DNA of 64,000 bases, taken from NCBI GenBank assembly GCA_022496805.1, contig CM040093.1, positions 8,456,213-8,520,212 on the forward strand. The letters run 5' to 3'. The stretch comes from Pohlia nutans. Its lineage: Eukaryota; Streptophyta; Bryopsida; Bryales; Mniaceae. The notes under the pieces were generated by a model. That model was not told where the DNA came from. It saw only the letters and a program-made list of their open reading frames with translations, and did not search any database. This document shows positions 25,138 through 35,800 of the stretch, piece after piece; position 1 is the first letter of the stretch, and each line of letters begins with the position of its first letter. The translations under genes were made by a program, and so were the position numbers.

Positions 25138-26153
25138 TCATGGTGTGGTAGCAAGAACATTAGTACCTGGAGTTACAGTAGTAGTAGTAGTAAGAGGAGC
25201 AGTGATCATGGTAACAGTAGTTGTGGTAGCAGTAGTAGTGGCAGGAGCAGTGGCAGCAGGAGTAACGCTAGTAGTCGCAGAATTACTAGTAGCAGGAGAC
25301 GTAGTGGTAGTAGTGGTAGTAGTGGCAATAATTTTCGCTGCAATAACAAGATTGAATAATATTAGTATAGTAAAAGGATGATCAAGAATGATAAACTCAG
25401 AACGTCTAATACCCTCTTCCCTGAGAAGAAAAGCCCAAGTTCCAATGTAGCATCAAGGAACTGTAACATTATGTAACATTAGACAAGTTCCAATAAAGAA
25501 AAACGATTTATCTTCGGTTCAATGATTACTGGTTCAGAAAGATCAATAGCAAATTCAATAAGATCAATCACGAGAACGCAGTCTAACCCTATATCACTGC
25601 CAGGCGGCAACAATTCAACTTTTTGCAACATTCAACAGAAAGTTTGATCACCTGGTGGTCTTTGTTTGGAGAAACATCCGAGCACTTTGTTGGGCAGACA
25701 TTTAGACCAGATTGACGATTGAATAGGTGTTACAGTGCTAGTAGCCGTTGTGGTGCTTGGAGCAGTTGTGACCGTGCCAGAAGTAGTTGTTGTGCTAGAA
25801 GAAGTTTTTGAAGCTGCAGTCCGAGTTCCGTCCTTCCGGGGAATTCCCTCCCAATTGAACTTTCTCGGGTCATTAGGGTTAATTGGCTTAATCAATATTT
25901 CCCTATACTCCAAGAGATCGTCAGAAGAAAGTGTTAAGGACTCACCGTCACTGCCATTACCAATGCACCAGTACTCTTTGTACGTTTGATTCAACTGGGA
26001 GTACACATTGTAGTGCTGGTCAATCCCAAGATCAGTTAGTTTCCTGAAAACGCCTGCTGTGCTTTCTTTCAAGACCACGCTGCCCCCGCTCTCATTCCTC
26101 ATCGTTGTTTTCGTCATTCTGCCTCGTATTAATTCAGTAGCCCTCGATCTCAC
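25138..26153 (-). CDS. Hypothetical protein with Thr/Ala-rich C-terminal half
   Basis: Two exons are predicted: 25652-26153 (5' border uncertain) and 25138-25337. A GT-AG intron joins them in phase 1 (CCACCAG|GTGATC ... TTATTGCAG|CG). The first part is globular-looking ('AGVFRKLTDLGIDQHYNVYS', 'YKEYWCIGNGSDGESL', 'NDPRKFNWEGIPRKDGTRT'). The second is a long Thr/Ser/Ala/Pro tract (SSSTTTTSG, then many TTT and PAT runs), as in O-glycosylated or disordered linkers. The first in-frame ATG in the visible exon encodes MTKTTMRNES. An acceptor-like site (TTTCGATAG) just upstream suggests an earlier exon. I do not recognise the family. Trinucleotide (ACT)n expansion explains the Thr runs and the spurious poly-Val frame on the other strand. 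Confidence 0.55.
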
Positions 26154-26534
26154 TTCTCGTACACTATCGAAAAAAATATGCAGTAACTTACTAGATTTCA
26201 GTATATATCATGCCTCAGTGATGACAAAGTGACAGCAATCTCGTCACGTCAAAATGATATTTGCTGATTCTCAAAAGTTTATACTTCCTCAACGTAGAAC
26301 CTCTAAACTCAATTCCCCTCTCAAGGTGCATCCTGAACATGACTCAACAAGGCAAAGTTAGTGGATAATTTGGGCATCAATGGTGAAAGACAAACGATTC
26401 CAAGTGCTCACATATGTGAAATAAAGCCTGACCCATACTGACAAGACTTAGGCCCATTTTTCTCGAAACAAATCTCTACCGACAAAAAAATTGAGTCTCT
26501 GTCGGCAAATCGGCAAGACGCAGTGCTATGCACA

Positions 26535-26787
26535 TTAACCCCTAAGCGTCTAAAACGCCCAACATGGCCATCTGCATCACTGAACTTTGCAACAGTGCCA
26601 TTTTCTCATTTTACCATGGTTTTCTGATTGCAATACATCATTTTAAAGAGCCCTCTTGTCCTATACTACAAGATCAACAGTGTCGATCGTGTCAAACTGA
26701 AGTCATTTTCACACAAACAGATGATTTGTAGCAGGGGGTCCGATTTTCCTACACTACAGAAATACACAGTGGACGCTTAGGGGTTAA
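26535..26787. mobile_element. TTAA-flanked MITE, 253 bp
   Basis: Perfect 16-bp inverted ends TTAACCCCTAAGCGTC lie at 26535-26550 and 26772-26787. They have the same TTAACCCC start as the family at 6856, 16272 and 24869. No coding capacity. Confidence 0.75.
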
Positions 26788-27062
26788 CGAGAAATACACA
26801 CTGCAATATACACACACATCAACATGGCGACGATTGCAAGCCCACCTTGCTCACTACACACCTCCAGTAAGTTGGAAATTAGGGTTCGTAAGTACCGCAA
26901 CACCAGCAGATTACTCCTGTTCAGGATTTCAATAACGTCACCTCCAGTTTCGACTTCCTCGCACAGTCTGTTGGGCCCTATATGTCTCGCTCCACGCTTC
27001 TCCGCCCTATATTCACCGTTGTTTGTGCGAAGCAATATACTTTCGGCGCTCATTCTCCAGGC

Positions 27063-27520
27063 CCCAAACCCGGACAACAGAGACAAAGAAGGGACCAAAG
27101 AGAAAAGCCACTGTAGTCGGTACAATAAAATATCAGAATCTAACTTGTCTGCACAATCAATACTGTATATTTAAATATCAATCTCCAAAAGATCATAGAG
27201 CCGCTCTGGCAGCCAGCAAGCTGCAAGTTGTACTGCAAGATTCCTGAATAGAACATAACTTACGAGTTACGATGCAGATGGTCCCAAACCCGGACAACAG
27301 AGACATAGAAGTGACCAAAGAGAAAAGCCACTGTAAGAAGCACCGGGGAAAGCCACTGTAGTCGGTACAATAAAATATCATAATCTAACTTGTCTGTACA
27401 ACCAATACTTTATATTTAGATATCAAGGTCATAGAGTCGCTCTGGCAGCCAGCAAGCTGCAAGTTGCGCTGTAAGATTCCTATATGAATGCATCAGAACA
27501 TAACTTACGATGCAGATGAT
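27063..27520. repeat. Direct duplication, ~220-240 bp unit
   Basis: Two adjacent units start CCCAAACCCGGACAACAGAG at 27063 and 27283. They share 'AAGCCACTGTAGTCGGTACA', 'CTCTGGCAGCCAGCAAGCTG' and 'CATAACTTACGA...GATGCAGATG'. The second unit carries a ~25-bp insertion that repeats 'aagccactgta'. Open frames crossing it on both strands have no recognisable domain. Confidence 0.8.
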
Positions 27521-27731
27521 CCGTATCCGTATATATGAAATCCGTAACATTTGAGGAACCAAATTCGCATTCAAGATGGCCCGGGCGTTCGTAACTAAGC
27601 TCTAGAGACTTACCGTTCTCTTACTACTGTACAAGTGGAATCTGCAAGGTTCAAGTTGCCTGTATAGTTCGACAGTGGGTTCAAGCTTCTGGTGTCTTGG
27701 ATCCTGGATCCTGGCACTCAGTAAGAACTAG

Positions 27732-28019
27732 CTAGAGCTTCATGAGTTGAAGTGTGACCGGTTTCTTTCTCTTTAAAAAGTTCAACCTGCGACCGGTGAC
27801 AGTGGTGATCCCCGGGGTGTCCAGTACGCGGTGATTGCGCCGATGCTCTGCAACCGATTTCGGTGATTTCACGTCTGCAGGTACGTCTAAAGCGTCGCCT
27901 GTGCCAGTTTCATCATGTGCATTTGCATCTTTCGGTTGTTTTTTCTTCGCTACCAGACTGTTAGTTAGGAATGCAAACAGAAGAACCAAGTACGCGTGCT
28001 TGTTTTGTGTCAAACACTG
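27732..28019 (-). CDS. Possible exon of a small secreted peptide (weak)
   Basis: A minus-strand frame reads TQNKHAYLVLLFAFLTNSLV followed by AKKKQ, an acidic stretch and a basic tail with 'EHRRNHRVLDTPG', 'TGRRLNFLKRKKP' and a stop at 27732. The hydrophobic start resembles a signal peptide and the tail has dibasic sites, as in processed peptide hormones. There is no ATG. The frame would need an upstream exon joined at CTGCAG|TG (28019/28020). It may equally be chance, so treat it as a candidate only. Confidence 0.22.
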   Translation of the reverse strand, partial: QCLTQNKHAYLVLLFAFLTNSLVAKKKQPKDANAHDETGTGDALDVPADVKSPKSVAEHRRNHRVLDTPGITTVTGRRLNFLKRKKPVTLQLMKL

Positions 28020-28159
28020 CAGATCGAGACGACTCGTTCTGGTAGAGGTGAAGGATCTTGGGTTGTAGAAGAGTTCTCAAAATTTGGACATACGGAGGAT
28101 TTTTTTCAAGGAAACTGGTCGCTTCTCACTGCTATTCTGAGCCATTCCAGAGTTGGTGA

Positions 28160-29862
28160 ATGCTTTTGGTCACAAAGGACAAGGAAAAGATATATTTGTC
28201 ACAAAGACAGTCAGTGGAAAGCGACGGGTTTGCTTGTAGTATTTTTAGTGATATTACAGGCACGATGAATTTAGGGCAAGTTCCAGCCTCGGATTTCAAG
28301 GGTAGGACAGAGGACGAGATACATACCAATGAGGGCACGAAGTTGAAAAATGACCTTACATTCAAGCGGATTGCAAATTTACTGTGGATCAAGCAGAACA
28401 CGGTGTATAGTGTAGCCCTGGATGAGTGGGAGCAGACGGCGAAGTTGCTTTCCGAAAGGGTGGACAGGATGGAGAAGCGGAGCGGAGACTTGAAGAACGA
28501 AATCTATCAACTGGTTGGCTTTTTCTCGGTGTTCCAAGGAGTGGTTTTGACGGCCGTGTCGCAGCTCGCGCAATCCACCGACGAGTATCACAACTGCAAA
28601 AAAGTCTGGAGTCCGGTCATTCTCACGGCGCTGGCCTGGGCGGTCGCCACTGTTGGAGTCTGGCAAAAAATGAGTCGCATTCAAATGCTTGATGACCAGT
28701 GCAAAGACGAAGACGAAGCTCGAAGGGTACTAATCTTTGAATACCTTCTCTTTTGTTTCTACTTTTCAATTGTCAACAGAAAGTACTAGATAGAGTACTC
28801 CATGGGCTCTGCTACATCATGTAGGGGTTGCATGCTATCTCCGAGTTGCGAAGCAAGGTGGTAGCATGCACCTAGTACACGACGTGGCAAGCCGGTGGAG
28901 TACTCTATCTAGCATAGCCTGTGACACATGTCACACATTAGTAGAGTCTTATTTAGTACACACATTAGTACACTAAAGAGAGTTGAGAATAGAAAGAGAT
29001 GACGAGTTCTCTACAAAAATTTGGAATACCCTACAAAGATTGTGTGCATAGTAAAATACATTACAGATTGTAAAGTTCTATATTCTTAGAACCAATCTAA
29101 AGCTGCCACAGCTGGTCTTGATTTCCTGGAGTAGGTTATAGTTTGATAAAGTTCTCTTTTATTTGACCTACGTAAGGTTCTTTAGCCAACACCAACTACA
29201 GTGTCTCACCATTCTCACCACTCATTCTTTAACTAATTGTCATTTTTTAACTAAATGTTGATGTGGACTTACCATGATTCGAGGATTTGCTACAATGATT
29301 CGGGGATCTGCTACATATTCTGAGATGCTCCAGAGTGGGGTTAAAGAACCTTATGTACCAGGTTTCTTTTATTGCAGAATGTACAAAGCTTCAGGGTTTC
29401 GATAACTTCGTGGAGGACTTGTTTTAGCTTTTGATGGCAGGTGCCCCTTTCAACAGGAGGTTAAAAACCTGAATAAGATTTTAGAACCCTTTCCCGCATG
29501 CTTGTGGTGTCCGAAAATGTAGCTACATTTTCTGATATTGTGTGATCGGCACAGTCTACGTAGTGTGGGCATGTATATTATCCTATTTCTTGTAATGACT
29601 TCTAAGCATATTGAATGTTTTGGTAAATTCCCAGGGGGCGGTAGACAGAGCACAGGCCCTTAAAAACGACGGCAGTGCATTCAAATTCAGCGAAATTAAG
29701 GAGAAGACGACGCCTCCTAAGCCGAAACTATTATGGGGACTTCGGCGCTCTTTCTGGATCAAAAGATTTGGCGTTGTTTTTGCCACTATGTCTGTGTTCA
29801 CTGGAATCTTCATAGGTTCATATTTTTTAATTTTGTGCAATCGTGGATTGGCCCCTATATGA
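28160..29862 (+). CDS. Three-TM membrane protein of unknown function, 2 exons
   Basis: Exons 28160-28726 and 29635-29862 join in phase 0 across a GT-AG intron (CGAAGG|GTACT ... TTCCCAG|GGGGCG), giving 264 residues. The N-terminal third is polar. A likely coiled-coil segment (ALDEWEQTAKLLSERVDRME, about residues 86-105) precedes TM1 (about 115-137, core GFFSVFQGVVLTAV) and TM2 (about 149-168, core PVILTALAWAVATVGVW). TM3 (about 234-256, core GVVFATMSVFTGIF) is in exon 2, then a short tail. 'FxFVFQGV(I/V)LTA' after a basic helix resembles uncharacterised plant membrane proteins I have seen, but I cannot name a domain. A stop codon just before the ATG supports the start. ATG 28265 (MNLGQVPASD) is an alternative. 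The intron holds a MITE. Confidence 0.65.
28786..28912. mobile_element. 127-bp hairpin MITE inside the intron
   Basis: Perfect 17-bp inverted ends CTAGATAGAGTACTCCA lie at 28786-28802 and 28896-28912. A second inner inverted pair (TTGCATGCTA and TAGCATGCAC) means most of the element can fold into one hairpin. It lies 60 bp after the 5' splice site of the gene at 28160. Target duplication is unclear (TA possible). Confidence 0.75.
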
Positions 29863-30840
29863 TAAAAAAGCCTTGGTCACTGCATATGGGAAATTGCGTT
29901 TAGGGTTTTAGGGTTGGTGATATTACAAGCATCTCGTTGCTGTGGTGACATCTTTCGATGTCTGCCAGAGTATCCTGTGAATAGTTGTGAATTTTTTGTT
30001 AGCATGAAAGCGTGAATGCGTCATTGGTTTCATGGAATTCTAGAAGAGATTCATTTTTTATGGTAATTGACCTTACGTGTAACTTATGGCGGCGTGCAAT
30101 CAGGAAAGATTTCATTTTGGTTAGTTGATGCTTTTTACACCTGATAAGCGACCGATCGCTCGATCTTCAAGTTCGTCACCGCGTGTGCAGAAGGGGAGTG
30201 GAAATATTCAGGTGTTTTGAAACTTGTAAGATGGTCCTGCATGTCATACCTTGTGCTCTATTCTGTCTCTGAGTCCTGAACTCAATTGAGGGATGTTTTT
30301 TCCCTTCGTAATTGGAAGTTTTTATCTTGTATGCAATGTTATACGACTCGGCTATGGCAGATCTAGAGCTTCTGATGAAACATTCACACCATGGATCGTG
30401 ATAAACTATGCTAGCTAGAATTTGTGCACAGGTAGAGGTTATGCCATCATCTGTACCTGGACATCAAACTGTCTGTAAGTCGTCGGTGACTTTGTTCTTG
30501 CTTCAGTCTTCGATCACGTAGAAGTACTCCTGTCTTGTTTCATGGCATAATCTGTTACATTTGGGGTTCCTCTACATCACAATTATGCTACTCCGACAGA
30601 TTTATGTTGACACTACGGTAGCATGATTTGGTGTTAACGTCAGTCATCATTTCATGGACCAGTGCAAAGCTACGTTTGTGTGCTCTTCTACTCCGCATAT
30701 ATGTTTGTGCGTTCTTTCAAGCGTTGCAGATGTTGCATCAGGCGGTCTGTCTATCAACTCCTTTGAACTTGCACTGAATGCTGGCTGACAGAGGTGCACA
30801 TCAGACGAGCACGAGGTTTTTGGAATAAACATGATCCTGA
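29863..30840. other. 3' flank, nothing further recognised
   Basis: The likely 3' UTR of the membrane protein gene, then about 900 bp without a supported exon, RNA gene or repeat. Confidence 0.4.
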
Positions 30841-31002
30841 CACTACAAGGAGAAGGCGTCGCTTTTCACTCGGTAGGTGACTCAAACGGCACCACTTCGC
30901 ACTCACTCACTGCACAGGCGTTCAAGACTTGGTGAGTGCGATTTGTCACGTAGAACAAGTGTGTACTCTACAGTGAACTCTAACACTGTTTTGAGTGAGA
31001 CT
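30841..31002. mobile_element. CACTA-type MITE, right end eroded
   Basis: The left end CACTACAAGGAGAAGGCGTC at 30841 and the following ~125 bp match the element at 22295-22477 in reverse orientation (shared ACTCGGTAGG-like, AAACGGCACCACTTCGCACT and TTGTCACGTAG phrases). Only a weak remnant of the right end (TTTTGAGTGAGAC) remains. Confidence 0.6.
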
Positions 31003-32278
31003 TACAACTAAAAATTGAATTAAATAGTGTGTCCAGGGCCATAAATTACAACTAAAAATTGAATTAAATTATATATTTAAGTGATTATTGTCACAATAAA
31101 TTGAATTAAATTATGAAAATGGATTAAAAGAGTTTTTGATGACATTCTTGACATCATCGAAAAGCTCTCGATGAGTAAGGGTGCACTAAAGTTGTTTTCT
31201 AGCTTTTGGACCTATAGTGTGAATGCTATGGATTTTTAATTGAATTTTGTCACTGTAAATTATTTTAAAATTTTAAAATTAAAAGCACGGGGAACATGGG
31301 GAACATTTGGGCCAGCGGCAACAGGCCACACATGAATTTTCAATCGAATTTCATCACCATGAATTGAATTAAATTATGGATAAGTTATTTTTAAAAACAA
31401 AAGCAAAAGCAAAAGCAAGGAGAACACGAAGAACATGCAGGAATACGGAGAACACAAGAACGCACGGGAATACGAGGAGTATGGAGGACATGTAGAACAC
31501 ATGAAGCATTTGGGCCAACGTCACAGAGCCATACTAGTGGTTCTTGTAAAATGGGAATCAATTTTTATTTATTTTTAGCAATTGTATTGTTTAAAAGTTT
31601 CATATAATTTTGATTGTAGAGATGTTTTTTATTTCACAAAATTGTAAATGTTAAAAAAATTCAAATGATGAAAGAAATAATTTATTTAAAATCATACTTA
31701 ATGTTTTAGTTTAGGGTTTTATTTTTTATAAATCAAATATGTATAAATATAACACATGCAACTATTTGTATATTAAAACAAATACATTCTACTTACAGTT
31801 TAAATTAAATTTATTGTGATGCATTATATTTGCCAACTAATAATTGAATTACCTGATTTTTATTTAGATTTTTTGTGATAATTTAATTATTCATATTTAG
31901 AAGCTTATTTACTTATTAAAATTAAAACTAATAATTAATTAAAATACAAAAATAAATTATTTTAGCTTTCAGTATTATTTATTGATTTTTACAATTTTGA
32001 ATAATATACAATGTAACTAAAATATGTATTTGAGTTAGTGTTTGGGGGAGAGTATCATCAAAGAGGACTGAATGTAGTTTGTAGGATGTAAAATATTTCA
32101 TTAAACTATTAAAAAATATATATCTTAGTTGTAATTACACGGCTTTGAAGATATTGTAATTTTACATGAATAGCATGTATATCACTTTTATTCTATATTC
32201 TAAATTATATAAAGTTCATATATAATTATTCCATTAAAACATTATATTATATCTAATTATATACAACATGTACTCTAA
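31003..32278. other. AT-rich, low-complexity
   Basis: Repeated 'AAATTGAATTAAATTA' phrases at 31010-31120 and 31360-31390, a short (AAAAGC)n run near 31400 and GGGAACA/GAACAC repeats at 31290-31510. Otherwise featureless. This is the 3' side of the A20/AN1 gene. Confidence 0.45.
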
Positions 32279-32671
32279 TTAATTAAAGTGAATATTCTTA
32301 TTATATTTTTCTGTTACAATTTTTGGATTTTCTTCTTCAATTTTTTTACGCCCTTCAGTCTTGTAATCAAATGTGCATTTGTGTTCACTGGAGTATCGAT
32401 GGAGTGCACAAAATGTGTGCCCACAACAACATACAATTGGTACAAGTCCAACTTTCTTCTTGCAAATTCCACACTTCAATTTTGTTTCTTTACATTCCAA
32501 CTTTTCTTCTAGCTTTTCTTCTTTTGTCACATCATTAGATTCTAGTTTCAAATCTTTCATTTTGAGAAGGTCTTTGTATACATCATCCTTAATGCGTTTA
32601 TTATAGCATTGCGAGCACATGCCCTCCATATTCACATTAGCATAAAATCCGCACTTGCAAAGCAACACCAT
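32279..32671 (-). CDS. A20/AN1 zinc-finger stress-associated protein, intronless
   Basis: 130 residues from a real ATG to TAA, single exon as is usual for plant SAP genes. Family members are known to modulate abiotic stress responses, and A20 domains bind ubiquitin. The AN1 finger is complete: ligands C67, C70, C81, C83, C88, H91, H97 and C99, followed by FDYKTEGR. This matches the plant consensus closely. The A20 finger near the N-terminus has C5, C7, C19 and C22. The 11-residue central loop is normal, but the first pair is Cys-x-Cys, not the usual Cys-x(2-4)-Cys. The linker (residues 28-66) is Lys/Glu-rich. The protein is short for the family (about 150-200). Local DNA is strongly AT-rich, which is reflected in many Lys and Asn codons. 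Confidence 0.88.
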   Translation of the reverse strand: MVLLCKCGFYANVNMEGMCSQCYNKRIKDDVYKDLLKMKDLKLESNDVTKEEKLEEKLECKETKLKCGICKKKVGLVPIVCCCGHTFCALHRYSSEHKCTFDYKTEGRKKIEEENPKIVTEKYNKNIHFN

Positions 32672-35600
32672 ATTGTGATTGTGTTGTATAAGTGGAAAAT
32701 TGATAATGAAAGATAAGTTTCAATAAAGTAAAAATATAAAAAATTCAATAAAGAGGTAAATATAATTTATCTTTCTTTGAATTTGGTATTTGTATATGAT
32801 GTCAGTTACTTATACAATATTCACTTAAGTCTTTTACTTTGGCTTTTTCTTGAATAAGCGTTTTTAAAAGTTCAACAATGCAATAGATTATAGATTAAAG
32901 TCATTTATATACACACTTATCTTTTACAATACTATTTGTATGTAGAAAGTTTAATTCATTATATATATATATATATATATATATATCATACTTTACATTT
33001 TGTTAAACATGCTTTTTACTTTTTATCTAAAAAGTTAAATTTATAATTTAAAAAGGACCATAGTCAATGATGGGGAGAGAGTGTTGTAAAATGTGTTAAA
33101 AAAAAATATAAATTTATTTTGTGTATATTTATATATTTACAAACACACTAAAAAAAAAACATAGCACGGTGAAAATATGGAAATAGGATGTTTAAAGCTA
33201 ATGTCGTAGTTTAAGAGTACATTGAACGCAAATCATATTATTTTTTAATCTTTTGGAGTTTTTCAAAAACTATATGATTCTTTAATTTTTTAGCTTTTTT
33301 TTCCAATACTTTCAAAATTTTGGAAAATATTGTATATGTCAAATGGAACATTTTAATTATAATAATAATTTGACCAAAGTGTATTGAGTTTTTCACTATC
33401 ACAATGTAATTAATAATCTTGATCCAAAACTTTTTGATTTGATTTTTCCTACCTTAATCTTTAGGTGTACAAGTTTAAAATATAAAATTGACTTTATAAA
33501 GTATCTAGTATGTCCACTTCTTATACTAGGGAATAAGGGCGAATGCACTTGGAGATAATTACTCAGAAGTGTATAAGACCGGAAATTAGGGTTTTATTTT
33601 GGAACAAAATTTTAGTGGGTATCATAGTGTTTAGTAAGACGGAGGGACTATTAACTTGTATCACATAGTTTTATTGTTAAAAATGTTGAGTTTGAATTTT
33701 TCAATCTAACTTCATATATATATTAGCAAAAACCCGTGTTGCAATGCAACACAAAACTAAAAGCATGATCAAGAAACACAGACCCCGTTGCAAAGAATGT
33801 TGATGGAAAGAAATTGAAAATTTTGTGTATAGATGAAAATAGTCAACAAAACATGTAAGTGAATGAAAATGGATGAAAACGATATATGATGAGATGTTGA
33901 ATGATAATTGATGGATGGAAGGCTTGGATGAAAACGTGACGGATTTGTGACATGTAGATCGTGACACTCTGAATTTAATATATATATCTTTGTAGCTTTC
34001 AAAATATTATGTTTCAAACCCTTGCAGATATATAAACAATTGCCTTTAGCGATTTAAACTCAGAGTTTGAGGCCAAAAAATCTAATTCTTTCATTGATAG
34101 GGGATTAGAGGTCAATTTTAATTAGTTTAGATTAGAAATCAAAGCTATGTCATGGCCGTCTTTTTTATTCATCAAATTTAAAAATTTTAATTTAAAAACT
34201 TCAATTGTAAAATGGCCTCAAGCCAACCAAAAAGGTGCTCAAGAAAAGAATACCAAGTTGGCATCCTTTTGGGTCCAGTTGAGACCATATTAGATTACTA
34301 ATAGAAGTTGAACAAATCATGGCAAGTCGGTCCCAAGTATAAAAAAGTATACCAAATGGACTATGGCCTCAATCCCAAGTTTGAACCAGTCTTAAATTTA
34401 GTTTTGGTCTATACACTCAAACCATATTAAATCAATAATTCTAGCATTCCAATTTTATAAAAGGTGTCAAAACAACAATCAACTTTGAATCTTGTATTCT
34501 TGTTGCTTTACACATTTTATATTAGATACTATCATCAATTTTACAATTCTCAAACTACTTTCGATAGTAATATTTATCAAATTCATTTTATTGCAAAGGT
34601 GTTAAAAATATTTGGACAATTTCATCCAACTATAACCAAGAAAATTGTTGAATAAATTTTTTTTGTTTTTGGATTTTGAGTTGGTTTAGTACTAATTTTA
34701 TTATAGTTAAAGAAAAAATTTCTTGAAGGTTGCAAAATAAAATGGTGCTTTTATCACTATAAAGTTCATATTCTGAACAATGAACATTGCAAGTGTGTTT
34801 TTTGAGCAATTTTATACAAAGGGTACATAGTTTCTATGATAATCAAACCTAAATTTTCTTGGTCTTGTGTTAACTTTAACATTTAGACTCTACAAATCCC
34901 AAAAAATACTTTGTATTACTATTTCATAAAAAATATATTCCAAGCATGTCAAACCAAGACATGCATTGTTCCCCGTCCCTAGAAATCTCGGTGGTCTTTA
35001 ATGCATAGGGACAAAATTGTCCCTTATTTTGGTCCCGTTGAGGGCCTACCTTAAAAAAGAACCCCCTCCTCCTATGGAATTTTTATTCCCAAGTAACTAG
35101 TTCTAGAGTAATTTGGAGCCACATGCCTCAAATTTGCAAAAGAAAGCCCTTAGGATGCCCAAAATGGAAATTTCAGGGAATGTGGAGGTTGGATGAACAG
35201 TCAACAGTGGCTTGCATTCAAGACCATGGGGGTTCTAGAGACGAGGTGCATTGTTTATCAAAATTTAAAATATATAACCACAATTAAGATTATGTAAGTT
35301 GAATCTATTGCAAAATAAATTTAAAGCCGTCAAAATTTGGATTGCAATCAAATTTTGAAAGGTTTGGAATTTTGATTCCAAATTTTATTTCAAATTATTT
35401 TTAATAGTGGTAATGAATTTATCTATATTGAAATCACTCAAAATTTAGAATTTACAACTTTTCTCACATAACACTTGATTCGTTAAAAGTGCACGTGCCA
35501 TATTAAAAGTGCACATGTTGAAATTTTGTACGTTTGAAGAAAATATAGTCATATTTTACCTACAAAGTGCCAAAATTGAATGTACATAATTTTTACAAAC

Positions 35601-35800
35601 ATTTGATCAATTGAGTTTAATATATGCATGTTTATAATGAAACAAATCATTCAATTTCACATTCATTTGCATACATTCCAATTCATGCAATCAATGAAAC
35701 AAAAAACACACAAGTACATTGGATAATTTGTAAAATATAAACTACGAAATTTTGGAGCCTTTATTACAATAATTTGATAACAACATTATTTATTGAAAGG
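32672..35800. other. AT-rich non-coding stretch
   Basis: Contains an (AT)n microsatellite at 32960-32986 and no supported exon. Frames at 33701-34017 (minus) and 34464-34655 (plus) are low-complexity and unsupported. The last part is the 3' flank of the DUF7869-type gene. Confidence 0.45.

Noticed and set aside
25145..25381. Poly-Val open frame on the plus strand
   Set aside because: Complement of the (ACT)n Thr tract of the minus-strand gene.
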